From DASWUZ01 sp036401375 (GTDB lineage Bacteria > Acidobacteriota > Terriglobia > Terriglobales > Acidobacteriaceae), in the NCBI GenBank assembly GCA_036401375.1, contig DASWVB010000002.1:124001-188000 (forward strand): a stretch of 64,000 bases of DNA, written 5' to 3'. Positions within the stretch are counted from its first letter, which is position 1. Every line of letters starts with the position of its first letter. The notes beneath the pieces were generated by a model. That model had not been told where the DNA came from. It worked only from the letters and a program-made list of their open reading frames with translations, and ran no database searches. Positions 10,001 to 17,923 of this stretch are shown here, one piece after another. Made by a program: the position numbers and the translations under genes.

Positions 10001-11717
10001 CGCGAAGCCCGGTGAGGGTGGACAGCTTCCAGGCCACAAGGTCGATGAAGTCATCGCGAGGACGCGGCACTCGATTCCAGGTGTGGGTCTCATCTCGCCT
10101 CCGCCGCACCACGATATCTATTCGATCGAGGACCTGGCGCAGCTGATCTACGACCTCAAGAACGTCAACCCGCGAGCGCGCATTGCGGTGAAGCTGGTGG
10201 CCGAGGTGGGTGTGGGCACCGTCGCTGCGGGGGTTTCCAAGGCACACGCGGACGTAGTGCTGATCAGCGGCGACAGCGGTGGGACCGGTGCTGCTCCACT
10301 CAGCTCGATCAAGCACGCCGGCATTCCCTGGGAGCTTGGACTCGCCGAGACGCAGCAGGTGCTGCTGCTGAACGACCTTCGCAGCCGGATCCGGGTGCAG
10401 ACCGACGGCAAGCTGCAGACGGGTCGCGACGTTGTGATCGCTGCGTTGCTGGGGGCTGAGGAGTTTGGCTTCGCAACGACGCCCTTGATCACCATGGGCT
10501 GCATCATGATCCGCAAGTGCCACCTGAACACATGTCCGGTGGGTATTGCGACGCAGGACCCGGAGCTTCGCAAGCAGTTCAAGGGTCAGCCCGAGCACGT
10601 CATCAACTTCTTCTTCTTCATCGCCGAGCAGGTGCGCGAGCTGATGGCGGAGCTGGGCTTCAAGACGGTCGAGGAGATGGTGGGCAGGGCGGACATGCTG
10701 GAGGCACAGCCGGCGATCGACCACTGGAAGGCGAGCGGCCTTGACCTTTCGTCTATTCTGTATAGCCCGCCGCTGCCGGCCCGAGTGGCGCGCCACTGCA
10801 CACAGGCGCAGGACCATGGGCTGGACAGCGCGCTCGATCATCAGCTGCTGGCGATGGCCCACGGCGCGCTCGAACACAAGACGCCGGTCGAGGGCGCATT
10901 CCAGATTCGCAATGTGCATCGCACCGTTGGCGGCATGCTTGGCGGCGAGATTGCGCGCAGATACGGCTCGGCCGGATTGCCGGACGACACCGTCCAGTAC
11001 CACTTCACCGGATCGGCGGGGCAGAGCTTTGGAGCGTTTGTGCCGCGCGGGATGACGCTGACGCTCGAGGGCGAGGCTAACGACTATGTCGGCAAGGGCT
11101 TGTCGGGCGGGCGGATTGTGGTATTTCCGCCGAGGAACTCGGGCTTTCTGCCGGAGAAGAGCATCCTGGTCGGCAATGTCGTTTTGTATGGTGCGACCAG
11201 CGGCGAGATGTTTCTCAACGGCATGGCCGGAGAGCGTTTCGCGGTCCGCAACTCCGGGGCGACAGCGGTGGTCGAGGGAGTAGGCGATCATGGCTGCGAA
11301 TACATGACCAACGGCCTGGTGATCGTGCTTGGCTCCTGCGGCAGAAATTTTGCGGCGGGCATGAGCGGCGGCATCGCCTATGTGCTGGACGAGAGCGGCC
11401 TGTTTACCGAGAAGCGCTGCAACCGCGCCTCAGTAGACCTTGAGCAATTGACGCGCACAGAAGATATGGAGCTGGTGCGCGGCTACGTAGCGAGACATCT
11501 GGAGCTTACGGGTAGTCCAAGGGCGGCGTGGATCTTGGAAAACTGGGCCAGCGTGCTGCCGCGCTTCATCAAGGTCTTCCCTCACGAATACAAGCGGGTG
11601 CTTGGGGTTACGCGCGTCGAGGAGTCTTATACGCCGGCAGCGCAGACGGCTGTACCGAAGATGCCGCTGGTGCAGATTCCAGTGCCAGCCGCGGCAGGGC
11701 AGGTGCAACATGGGTAA
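7095..11717 (+). CDS. gltB: glutamate synthase, large (alpha) subunit
   Basis: Converts glutamine plus 2-oxoglutarate to two glutamates together with GltD. The 1540-residue protein has an N-terminal class II glutamine amidotransferase domain whose nucleophile is Cys26 (HDACGMGFVANI) after a short propeptide, a central domain, an FMN-binding TIM barrel (GAMSYGSISKEAH, AQGAKPGEGGQLPG, ISGDSGGTGAAP) and a [3Fe-4S] cluster motif CIMIRKCHLNTCPVG. The C-terminal beta-helix contains the repeated G-x-x-G-x-x-x-G pattern. GAGGGA precedes the ATG. The gltD start codon lies within its last codons. Confidence 0.98.
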   Translation: MRQPDRLAGLPPAQGLYHPSNEHDACGMGFVANIRGQKSHDIILKGIEVLINLTHRGASGCDPETGDGAGLLIQIPHSFFARECAALGFTLPEAGAYGVGMVFLPVEKHERLQCEGIFERILSEEGLKTLGWRDLPVEGNAIGRDARASQPYIQQIFIARPEGMTEDVFERKLYVVRKRTESEIARNQEIEDKETFYIPSLSSRTIIYKGLLLAPQIAHFYTDLSDPEVVSALCLVHQRFSTNTFPSWPRAHPYHYIAHNGEINTVRGNVNWMRARQSIIESPLFGDDIKKLFPIIEPSGSDSAAFDNAVELLFQAGRSLPHVMSMLIPEAWSGNPHMEPEKRAFYEYHASLMEPWDGPAAIAFTDGRVIGATLDRNGLRPGRYLVTNDDMVVVASEAGVLDVPSANVKKKGRLQPGKMFLVDLVAGRIIPDSEIKEQLASRQPYGQWLKENQISLEGVPEPTRVHGSDHDTILRRQRAFGYSEEDLKMVLGPMAAKGEEPIGSMGTDTPLACLSDRPQMLFNYFKQLFAQVTNPPIDPIREEMVMSLISYIGTERNILEETPLNCQTLCLPTPILTNRDLEKLRRVSSGDLLATTLPALFRAADGEAGLKRGLDELCQRASLAVRSGYTLLILSDRGVDAHYAPIPSLLALAAVHNLLVREETRTQVALIIESGEPREVMHFALLIGYGASAVNPYLAIESLRNQARRGYLPAGVTPEIAVKNFFKAINKGLLKTFSKMGISTLQSYRGAQVFEAIGLNRTLIDNYFTGTASRIEGIGLEVIAREAQLKHEYAFRPATDSETTLAVGGTYQFRMDGEYHLLNPLTISKLQHSVRQNNPATFKEYTDLVNDQSRVRCTLRGLMQIKKAKVPVSIEEVEPAAEIVKRFMTGAMSYGSISKEAHETLAIAMNRIGGKSNTGEGGEDEERFKRDENGDLRRSAVKQIASGRFGVTTNYLINADELQIKMAQGAKPGEGGQLPGHKVDEVIARTRHSIPGVGLISPPPHHDIYSIEDLAQLIYDLKNVNPRARIAVKLVAEVGVGTVAAGVSKAHADVVLISGDSGGTGAAPLSSIKHAGIPWELGLAETQQVLLLNDLRSRIRVQTDGKLQTGRDVVIAALLGAEEFGFATTPLITMGCIMIRKCHLNTCPVGIATQDPELRKQFKGQPEHVINFFFFIAEQVRELMAELGFKTVEEMVGRADMLEAQPAIDHWKASGLDLSSILYSPPLPARVARHCTQAQDHGLDSALDHQLLAMAHGALEHKTPVEGAFQIRNVHRTVGGMLGGEIARRYGSAGLPDDTVQYHFTGSAGQSFGAFVPRGMTLTLEGEANDYVGKGLSGGRIVVFPPRNSGFLPEKSILVGNVVLYGATSGEMFLNGMAGERFAVRNSGATAVVEGVGDHGCEYMTNGLVIVLGSCGRNFAAGMSGGIAYVLDESGLFTEKRCNRASVDLEQLTRTEDMELVRGYVARHLELTGSPRAAWILENWASVLPRFIKVFPHEYKRVLGVTRVEESYTPAAQTAVPKMPLVQIPVPAAAGQVQHG

Positions 11718-13161
11718 AGAGACTGGCTTCATGGAGTATCCGCGCGAGCTGCCGCAGCGCCGGCCGGTTGAGCAGCGGGTGAACGACTGGTTCGAGATCT
11801 ACCAGGAGTTTCCCGAGGACAAGCTGCAGACGCAGGGCGCGCGCTGCATGGATTGCGGGGTGCCGTTCTGTCACACGGGCTGTCCGGTAAACAACCTAAT
11901 CCCGGACTGGAACGACCTGGTCTACCACGGTCGTTACAAGGACGCGCTGCGGCGTCTGCACGCCACTAACAACTTCCCCGAGTTCACCGGGCGCATCTGC
12001 CCCGCGCCCTGCGAAGCGGCCTGCGTGCTGGGCATCAACAAGCCTGCCGTGACCATCAAGCAGATCGAGAAGAGCATCATCGAGCGTGGCTTTGATGAGG
12101 GCTGGGTCCATCCTGAGATTCCCGAGCACCGCACCGGCAAGCGAGTCGCGGTCGTGGGCTCCGGGCCGGCTGGCCTGGCGGCTTCTCAGCAACTCTGCCG
12201 CGCCGGGCACTCCGTCACTCTTTACGAGAAGGCGGACCGTATCGGTGGCCTGCTGCGCTACGGCATCCCCAATTTCAAGCTTGAGAAGCACGTGATCGAC
12301 CGGCGTCTGGAGCAGATGGCTGCCGAGGGCGTTGAGTTTGTAACCAACGCACACGTCGGCGTGAATGTTGCAGTAGAAGATCTGCGAAAGCAGTACGACG
12401 CTATCGTACTCACCGGCGGAGCGGAACAGCCGCGCGACCTGCCAGTTCCCGGCCGCGAACTCAAGGGCATTCACTATGCCATGGAGTTCCTGCCGCAGCA
12501 GAACCGGCGCAGTGTGGGTGACACGGTGGATGAGTCCATCGGGATAGTGGCGACGGGCAAGAATGTGGTGATCATCGGCGGTGGCGATACGGGTGCGGAC
12601 TGCCTTGGCACCAGCCACCGGCAGAAGGCGAAGACGGTCCGCCAGTTCGAGATCATGCCGCAACCGCCTGGTGAGCGGGCGCCGCAGACTCCGTGGCCAC
12701 TCTGGCCTCTGCAGATGCGGACAGAGAGCGCGCATGAAGAGGGCGGCGTCCGTGAGTGGAGTCTGGCCACGACGAAGTTCACCGGCGACGAACACGGTAA
12801 CGTGCGCCAGTTGCATGGAGTTCGCGTGGGTCCGCCCCCGAAGTTTGCACCCGTGCCCGACAGCGAGTTTGTGCTCGAGGCCGACCTGGTGCTGATTGCC
12901 ATGGGCTTTCTCGGGCCAGTACGGAACGGGATGATCGAGCAGCTCGGGCTGGTCCTCGACCCTCGGGGAAATGTGGCTACGGACGAGAACTACATGTCTT
13001 CTGTAGATGGGATCTTTGCTGCCGGAGACATGCGGCGCGGTCAATCGCTCGTGGTTTGGGCGATCTCGGAAGGTCGCAAGGCTGCGGTCGCGGTAGATCG
13101 TTACCTCACGTCCACAGCGGAGACGACCAGCATCGCGACCATGTCGGTAGCAAAGAGATAA
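11710..13161 (+). CDS. gltD: glutamate synthase, small (beta) subunit
   Basis: Supplies electrons from NAD(P)H to GltB. The start chosen is ATG 11710, overlapping the gltB stop by 8 bp, which gives 483 residues. The N-terminus carries the two cysteine clusters (CMDCGVPFCHTGCPV and GRICPAPCEAACV) for [4Fe-4S] centres. An FAD Rossmann motif follows (VAVVGSGPAGLAASQQL), then the NADPH-binding motif VVIIGGGDTGADCLG and the C-terminal FAD contact GIFAAGDMRRGQSLVVWAI. An in-frame open stretch upstream of 11710 lies in gltB and is not coding in this frame. Confidence 0.97.
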   Translation: MGKETGFMEYPRELPQRRPVEQRVNDWFEIYQEFPEDKLQTQGARCMDCGVPFCHTGCPVNNLIPDWNDLVYHGRYKDALRRLHATNNFPEFTGRICPAPCEAACVLGINKPAVTIKQIEKSIIERGFDEGWVHPEIPEHRTGKRVAVVGSGPAGLAASQQLCRAGHSVTLYEKADRIGGLLRYGIPNFKLEKHVIDRRLEQMAAEGVEFVTNAHVGVNVAVEDLRKQYDAIVLTGGAEQPRDLPVPGRELKGIHYAMEFLPQQNRRSVGDTVDESIGIVATGKNVVIIGGGDTGADCLGTSHRQKAKTVRQFEIMPQPPGERAPQTPWPLWPLQMRTESAHEEGGVREWSLATTKFTGDEHGNVRQLHGVRVGPPPKFAPVPDSEFVLEADLVLIAMGFLGPVRNGMIEQLGLVLDPRGNVATDENYMSSVDGIFAAGDMRRGQSLVVWAISEGRKAAVAVDRYLTSTAETTSIATMSVAKR

Positions 13162-13193
13162 CTTCGGCAGCCCCGGCCGCCACTGCCAGAAGA

Positions 13194-13225
13194 AAAGGTC
13201 GCTGCCTTGGAGGGCAGCGACCTTT
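13194..13225. terminator. bidirectional terminator between gltD and porin gene
   Basis: A 13-bp perfect stem with a 6-nt loop: AAAGGTCGCTGCC ... GGCAGCGACCTTT. It lies between two convergent genes. On the minus strand the stem is followed by TTTCTTC, on the plus strand by a weaker CTAGCTTT, so it can serve both transcripts. Confidence 0.75.
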
Positions 13226-13259
13226 CTAGCTTTGGAGCTTGTGCATTTTCAGCGCCTGG

Positions 13260-14558
13260 TCAGCGCTTGGGGCCGAAGAAACCTACCAGCGCGACGGTGA
13301 AGGTGTTCTGCTGCTTGGCTTCGCCAAGCGATCCCTTGAGATAGATCGGAGCGTCGGCAAAGTCGCCGCGGTATTCCAGTCGAGCCAGGACCCCGGTCAT
13401 CACCTTGTATTCACCAGTGAGCGTGATCTCTCCGACTGACAGCTCAGAGGGGCCGGTGTTGGTGGTGTAGAACTCACCGCGTGGTGTGATGGCGATGGTG
13501 GGAGTGGCCTGATAATGGGCCGCGATCGCCACGCCCTGCCAGCGGGTGAGGTCGGTGGTGATGTAAGGAAGGCTGTTGTCGGCGGGCTTGAGCCTGGTCA
13601 CATCGCGCAGCAGTCCGAAGTTGTTGAACATCAACGGACGGACGCCAGGGGAGAGGACGGCCTCTTCGCCGCCGCCGCCCACTTGCGCCGCATTGCGGTT
13701 CTGACCGTAGTCATAGTTCAAGTAGGCGTTCAACTTGCCGGGAGGCGTGAGCAGCAGTGTTGTATCGAGCAGATTGCGGAAGCCCTTGTTCGTGCTGGTG
13801 TTCTCCGGGCCGACGTAGTAGTTGCCAAACCAGCTGTACTTGGTCTTGACGTAAGCCCCGGTCAGACCGATCGTCTTGCCGCTGTTGTTGTCTTCGATGT
13901 TGTTCCAGCCGTTAACCACCTGTACGCCTGCGGTGAAGGCCTTGGTGACGGGCATCGTGGTCCGCAGTCCGAAATGGAAGTAAGGGATGGCGTTGGTGAA
14001 CAGCAGCGAGCGCGAGTAGTTCCAGTTATCCTTCGCCTCGATCACCTCAGCACCGGCGGTGGTTACAAACTGGCCGAAGTCTGCCTCGAAGCCCTTCCAC
14101 TTGGGAGGCTTGATGCTCACGAAGGCCTGCTCAAGGTACTTCTCGCCTGAATCGGGGTCTGCGGCGTGCAGGTCATCGAAGGTGCGTCCAAAGCCGAAGT
14201 CAATGTGGGCGCCCACAGGGTCGGGGTCGTGATTAATGGTGATCTTGGCCATGCTCAGGTCGAAGGAGTCGGCCTTGTCATTGAAGTTATAGAGCGTGTT
14301 GAAGTTATTCGGTGCGTCGGGATGATTGGAGTTGAAGGTGAAGTACCCGTCCACTGTCCCGCTGAAGTCGATTCCGCCGATGCTCCAGGTGGGTGCAGCG
14401 GCTGCGGCGGGGGCTGCGGCTGGAGTGGTCGGTGCTGTCGGCGATGTCTGATCTGCCGGGACCGGTGATGGAGTTGGGGATGGCGCCTGGGGATAGGCGG
14501 CAACGAGCGCCAGCGAATTGAGCGCAGACCATACCGCGCATTTCTTTAGAAACGACAT
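13260..14558 (-). CDS. outer-membrane beta-barrel porin (BBP2/OmpL-like)
   Basis: Predicted outer-membrane channel of 432 residues. ATG 14558 is chosen because AGGAGG lies 10 bp upstream; a further nine residues to 14585 precede any SD. A signal peptide is followed by a Pro/Ala/Thr-rich linker (residues ~25-55) and then repeating amphipathic strands rich in Gly, Asn and aromatic residues, starting GGIDFSGTVDGYFTFNSNHP and ending in a typical barrel terminus with alternating hydrophobics (FTVALVGFFGPKR). These features fit the putative beta-barrel porin-2 family. Substrate unknown. Confidence 0.82.
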   Translation of the reverse strand: MSFLKKCAVWSALNSLALVAAYPQAPSPTPSPVPADQTSPTAPTTPAAAPAAAAAPTWSIGGIDFSGTVDGYFTFNSNHPDAPNNFNTLYNFNDKADSFDLSMAKITINHDPDPVGAHIDFGFGRTFDDLHAADPDSGEKYLEQAFVSIKPPKWKGFEADFGQFVTTAGAEVIEAKDNWNYSRSLLFTNAIPYFHFGLRTTMPVTKAFTAGVQVVNGWNNIEDNNSGKTIGLTGAYVKTKYSWFGNYYVGPENTSTNKGFRNLLDTTLLLTPPGKLNAYLNYDYGQNRNAAQVGGGGEEAVLSPGVRPLMFNNFGLLRDVTRLKPADNSLPYITTDLTRWQGVAIAAHYQATPTIAITPRGEFYTTNTGPSELSVGEITLTGEYKVMTGVLARLEYRGDFADAPIYLKGSLGEAKQQNTFTVALVGFFGPKR

Positions 14559-14800
14559 TCTTTCGAGCCTCCTAGAAATTTCCAACGGTGTTGCGCGCGC
14601 AGCTGCAGGCGTAACTATCGTGATGTGGTGTCATGACGCGAGCAAGCAATATCGCAAGTAGGATGGGACTACCGTGGGACAGTGCTTTCGGTTTATCACA
14701 CGGTGGAATGGGGATGACCCGGAAACGCCCGGTATCAAAGAATTTAATAGCATGAATTAACGGAAGTAATGCGAGGACGACCCTTTAGCATGGAGTGATG

Positions 14801-15283
14801 ATGCAAGCCGTAATGACAATTGACGACCCGCTGCGCATCGTGACTACCGCTGTAACTCCGGTGGTGATGGTATCGGCGACAGCTATCCTGATCTCTGGAG
14901 TAAACGCGCGCTACATCTCTATCTCGGACCGGATGCGCACCCTGGCGACGGAGTTCAGAAGAGAGCCGATCACCGCAGCGCGGCGGGAGAACATTCGAGA
15001 GCAGATGCTGATCTTCACCGTCAGGCTTGTATTCGTTGAGTGGGCGGCGCGCATCCTCTACATCGCTGTGGCTTTGTTCCTCGGGATGGCTTTGCTGATC
15101 AGCCTCTCGGTACGGCATACCATCTTCGAACGAGTGACCCTGCCGCTCTTTCTGGGTGGCCTCTCGTTGGTGATCGTGGCCATTGCGCTGCAGTCACTCG
15201 AACTGAAGCATTCGGAGAGAACGATCCGCCTTGAGACGGCGGAGGTTCTGCTGTCGCCGGCGCCAGGCAAGAGGGTGGAGTAG
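14801..15283 (+). CDS. DUF2721 family integral membrane protein
   Basis: About 160 residues with a first membrane segment (VTTAVTPVVMVSATAILISGV), the family signature ISDRMRTLATEFRRE, then two further membrane helices (YIAVALFLGMALLISLS and LFLGGLSLVIVAIALQSLE). Function unknown in the family. Three start codons occur in frame (GTG 14795, ATG 14798, ATG 14801); the last has GGAG five bases upstream and is preferred. Confidence 0.82.
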   Translation: MQAVMTIDDPLRIVTTAVTPVVMVSATAILISGVNARYISISDRMRTLATEFRREPITAARRENIREQMLIFTVRLVFVEWAARILYIAVALFLGMALLISLSVRHTIFERVTLPLFLGGLSLVIVAIALQSLELKHSERTIRLETAEVLLSPAPGKRVE

Positions 15284-15334
15284 TTTCGCCCGCGATGGAG
15301 AGACCTGTTTTGAGCGAGCTGGTGCAAGCGAAGG

Positions 15335-16462
15335 CTAGAACAGTTCGGCCTGCCACAGATCGTGCATGTGCAGCACACCGAGTATGGCATTGGCCTGATC
15401 CACCACGATCAGCGAGGTGATCTTCCGCTCCTCCATGGTGCTGAGGGCGGCGGCGGCGAGTTCCGCCGGCCCTATTGTCCTGGGGGAAGGCTGCATCGTC
15501 TCACCGGCACTCTTCTCGAGAGCGCGGGGTCCCTCGCGCTGCAGTAATCGACGCAGGTCTCCGTCACTGATGACGCCAGCGAGCTTTCCGGCGCTCTCGA
15601 CGGTGGTCATGCCGAGGCCCTTTCGGGACATCTCGTAGATGACCTCGCTCATGGGTGTCTCCGGGGTGACGCGTGGTATCGACTCTCCGGAATGCATCAA
15701 CTGGTCTACACGCGCGAGGCGTTTTCCGAGTTTGCCGCCGGGATGGAGGGTCGCGAAGTCCGCCATACGGAAGCCCTTGCGCAGGGACACGGCTATGGCG
15801 AGCGCATCGCCCAGGGCAAGCATTGCTGTCGTCGAGGCGGTTGGTGCGAGGTCCATGCCACAGGCCTCCTGGGCCACGCTGCAATCGAGTGCCAGATCGC
15901 TCGATCGAGCCAGGGTCGAGTTCATGTTGCAGCAGAAGCTGATCCATTGCGTTCGAGGGGCGGCGCCGCTGTCCGTCTGCGCCGATGGGCGGGAAGTCTG
16001 ATCCCCGCTGCCGTGCCGGGGGTCTGGAATGCTGTTGGGATAGCCGTAGGCCGAGGTCTTCAGGGCAGCAAGCAGGCGCAGCAACTCCTCGGTCTCGCCG
16101 CTGGCCGAGAGAGCGATGACTACATCGCCTAGCGCGATCATTCCAAGATCCCCATGGAGGGCTTCGGCCGCATGCAGGAAATAGGCAGGCGTCCCAGTCG
16201 AGTTGAGGGTCGCGGCAATCTTTTGAGCGATGATGCCGCTCTTGCCGATCCCGCTCAATGCGACTCTCGCCCCGGCCTGCCCGCAACGGAGCAGCCTATC
16301 GATTGCGCGTTCGAAATCCGCGGACATGGAGCCGTCCAGGCGTTCGGCGAGTGCGAGCAGTGCCTCGGCCTCTATGCGCACGAGCCGTGCTGGGGTGTGA
16401 TCGATCATTCCTGGTCTGGATCTGCCATTTGCTTCTACCTGCTGAGCCGTGGGGTGAGCCAT
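15335..16462 (-). CDS. kdsD: KpsF/GutQ-type sugar-phosphate isomerase (arabinose-5-phosphate isomerase) with CBS pair
   Basis: Interconverts ribulose 5-phosphate and arabinose 5-phosphate for Kdo and LPS synthesis. The SIS domain is shown by RVALSGIGKSGIIAQKIAAT and the AEALHGDLGM and ALSASGETEEL motifs, then the HPGGKLGKRL signature and two CBS domains (from VDQLMHSG to the end). At 375 residues it is about 50 longer than usual. The excess lies between LKTSAYG and NSTLARSSDL, where the SIS core would normally read straight through; the inserted segment is Pro/Ser/Gly-rich. An alternative start at 16408 (MIDHTPARLV) is possible. Confidence 0.88.
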   Translation of the reverse strand: MAHPTAQQVEANGRSRPGMIDHTPARLVRIEAEALLALAERLDGSMSADFERAIDRLLRCGQAGARVALSGIGKSGIIAQKIAATLNSTGTPAYFLHAAEALHGDLGMIALGDVVIALSASGETEELLRLLAALKTSAYGYPNSIPDPRHGSGDQTSRPSAQTDSGAAPRTQWISFCCNMNSTLARSSDLALDCSVAQEACGMDLAPTASTTAMLALGDALAIAVSLRKGFRMADFATLHPGGKLGKRLARVDQLMHSGESIPRVTPETPMSEVIYEMSRKGLGMTTVESAGKLAGVISDGDLRRLLQREGPRALEKSAGETMQPSPRTIGPAELAAAALSTMEERKITSLIVVDQANAILGVLHMHDLWQAELF

Positions 16463-16633
16463 TTGAAGAGGTTGAGGGTATCAGAACGTGAACCGCTCTG
16501 AGTATGCGGGATCACCGGCTGCTCGCTGCCATCGTGGGGTGGGGCGGCTCCCGTAGAATGAAGACAGCGGCTGAGTGGAGACGGCGAGTTTGAGCAAGCG
16601 CCGATCCGGGCAGGCTGCGGAGGAAAGACTTCG

Positions 16634-17311
16634 TTGAGACGTAACCACCTCGTGATACTTATCGTACTCGCGGCGCTGATTCTGATTAGCTGGTCGGGCT
16701 ACCACAACCACCTTCGCCGCAGTTTGGAGTCACAGCAGAGGGCCGCGAGCCATGTTGTGCTCACGCGCGACGGTGAGGGGGGCAGTCCGCCTGCGGGGGA
16801 GGCAACAGGCACGCCAACAGACAGCGGCAGTGACTATAGACCAGGTGCGCTCGAGCACAAGGCAGCTCCTGCATTTACCCTGGTCGACTTGAATGGACGC
16901 AAAGTTTCGCTCAGCGATTACCGTGGAAAAGCCGTGCTGGTGAACTTCTGGGCCACATGGTGCGGACCCTGCCAGGTGGAGATACCGTGGTTCATCCAGT
17001 TGCACAACCAGTATGCGTCGCAGGGCTTCGAGATACTCGGAGTTTCGAACGACACGCTGGATGACGACGACCAGACCCGGCTCGAGCAGGAGAAGCAGGA
17101 GGTTAGCACGTATGCCGCAAAGATGAAGATGAACTATCCGGTGCTGCTTCACGGGGACACGCTGGCGGCTGCGTATGGCAATTTCGATTCGCTGCCAACT
17201 TCTTTCTTCATCGATCGAAAGGGGACGGTGGTGGCTGAGACAAATGGCCTGCATCCGCGCGACGAGGTTGAGGCTGACATCAAGAAGGCGCTTGCCACCG
17301 GAGGACAGTAG
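16634..17311 (+). CDS. TlpA/ResA-like membrane-anchored thioredoxin
   Basis: Thiol-disulfide oxidoreductase facing the periplasm. TTG start with GGAGGAAAG upstream. Residues 5-22 form a signal anchor (LVILIVLAALILISW), followed by a low-complexity linker and a thioredoxin fold with the catalytic WATWCGPCQVE motif near residue 110 and the cis-Pro loop SLPTSFFIDRKG. Probable role in reducing apocytochromes or exported proteins. The next gene starts 3 bp downstream and encodes a DsbD-like domain, suggesting the two work in one electron relay. Confidence 0.88.
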   Translation: MRRNHLVILIVLAALILISWSGYHNHLRRSLESQQRAASHVVLTRDGEGGSPPAGEATGTPTDSGSDYRPGALEHKAAPAFTLVDLNGRKVSLSDYRGKAVLVNFWATWCGPCQVEIPWFIQLHNQYASQGFEILGVSNDTLDDDDQTRLEQEKQEVSTYAAKMKMNYPVLLHGDTLAAAYGNFDSLPTSFFIDRKGTVVAETNGLHPRDEVEADIKKALATGGQ

Positions 17312-17314
17312 GTC

Positions 17315-17878
17315 TTGATCGGGCGGGCGAGAACCAGGCGATTCCTGACCACAGTGGGAGCGGGGCGATGGCGCCTGGTGCCGCTGCTATACAGTGCGAT
17401 GCTGCTTTTACCAGCCTCGCACGTGCTAAGCGGCGGCCCCCTCTTTGCACAGACCATTCCCTCGGTCTCTCGCAGTGGGTCCAAAACGTCAGTGCAGTTT
17501 CTTTATCCAGAGCAGATCAGTGTTCCGGCGGGGAAGCCGTTCAGCACTGACCTCCACTTCCGAGTGGATCCGGGGCTGCATATCAACTCTCACAGCCCAC
17601 ACGAGAAGTCGCTGATCCCGACGAACCTGCTGGTGGTTGAGGAGCCGGGGTTGAAGGTGCAATCGGTCGACTTCCCCGTGGGGGCGGAGTATTCCTTCGC
17701 GTTTTCTCCGGCGGAGAAGCTGAGTATCTACAGTGATCAGTTCGTGCTGCGAGCCCATCTGACTGCGGAGCGGGGCGAGCATCTGCTGCAAGGCGTGCTT
17801 CGCTACCAGGCCTGCGACTCGAACTCATGCTATCCGCCGAAGACGATCCCAGTAGCTATCGACGTGATTGCCAAATAG
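17315..17878 (+). CDS. exported DsbD N-terminal (alpha) domain-like protein
   Basis: A 187-residue protein with a signal sequence (LLYSAMLLLPASHVLSGG) and an immunoglobulin-like domain related to the N-terminal domain of DsbD. The pair of cysteines in LRYQACDSNSCYPPKTIPV corresponds to the redox-active pair of that domain. TTG start, three bases after the tlpA stop, with GGAGGA upstream. It lacks the membrane and C-terminal thioredoxin domains of full DsbD. Confidence 0.8.
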   Translation: MIGRARTRRFLTTVGAGRWRLVPLLYSAMLLLPASHVLSGGPLFAQTIPSVSRSGSKTSVQFLYPEQISVPAGKPFSTDLHFRVDPGLHINSHSPHEKSLIPTNLLVVEEPGLKVQSVDFPVGAEYSFAFSPAEKLSIYSDQFVLRAHLTAERGEHLLQGVLRYQACDSNSCYPPKTIPVAIDVIAK

Positions 17879-17923
17879 TTCCAGCTGAGCGGAACAAGGC
17901 TTGTCGACCTTGCCGCCGGAGGG

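Noticed and set aside
9495..11291. 598-codon open frame antisense to gltB (and similar ones at 8067-9467, 1378-2583, 347-1528 and 31231-32502)
   Set aside because: They arise from strong GC codon bias on the opposite strand of conserved genes, are rich in Arg/His/Leu and show no motif.
11602..11709. Longer gltD starting at 11602
   Set aside because: The added 36 residues are Arg/Cys-rich translation of gltB in another frame; ATG 11710 fits the family start.
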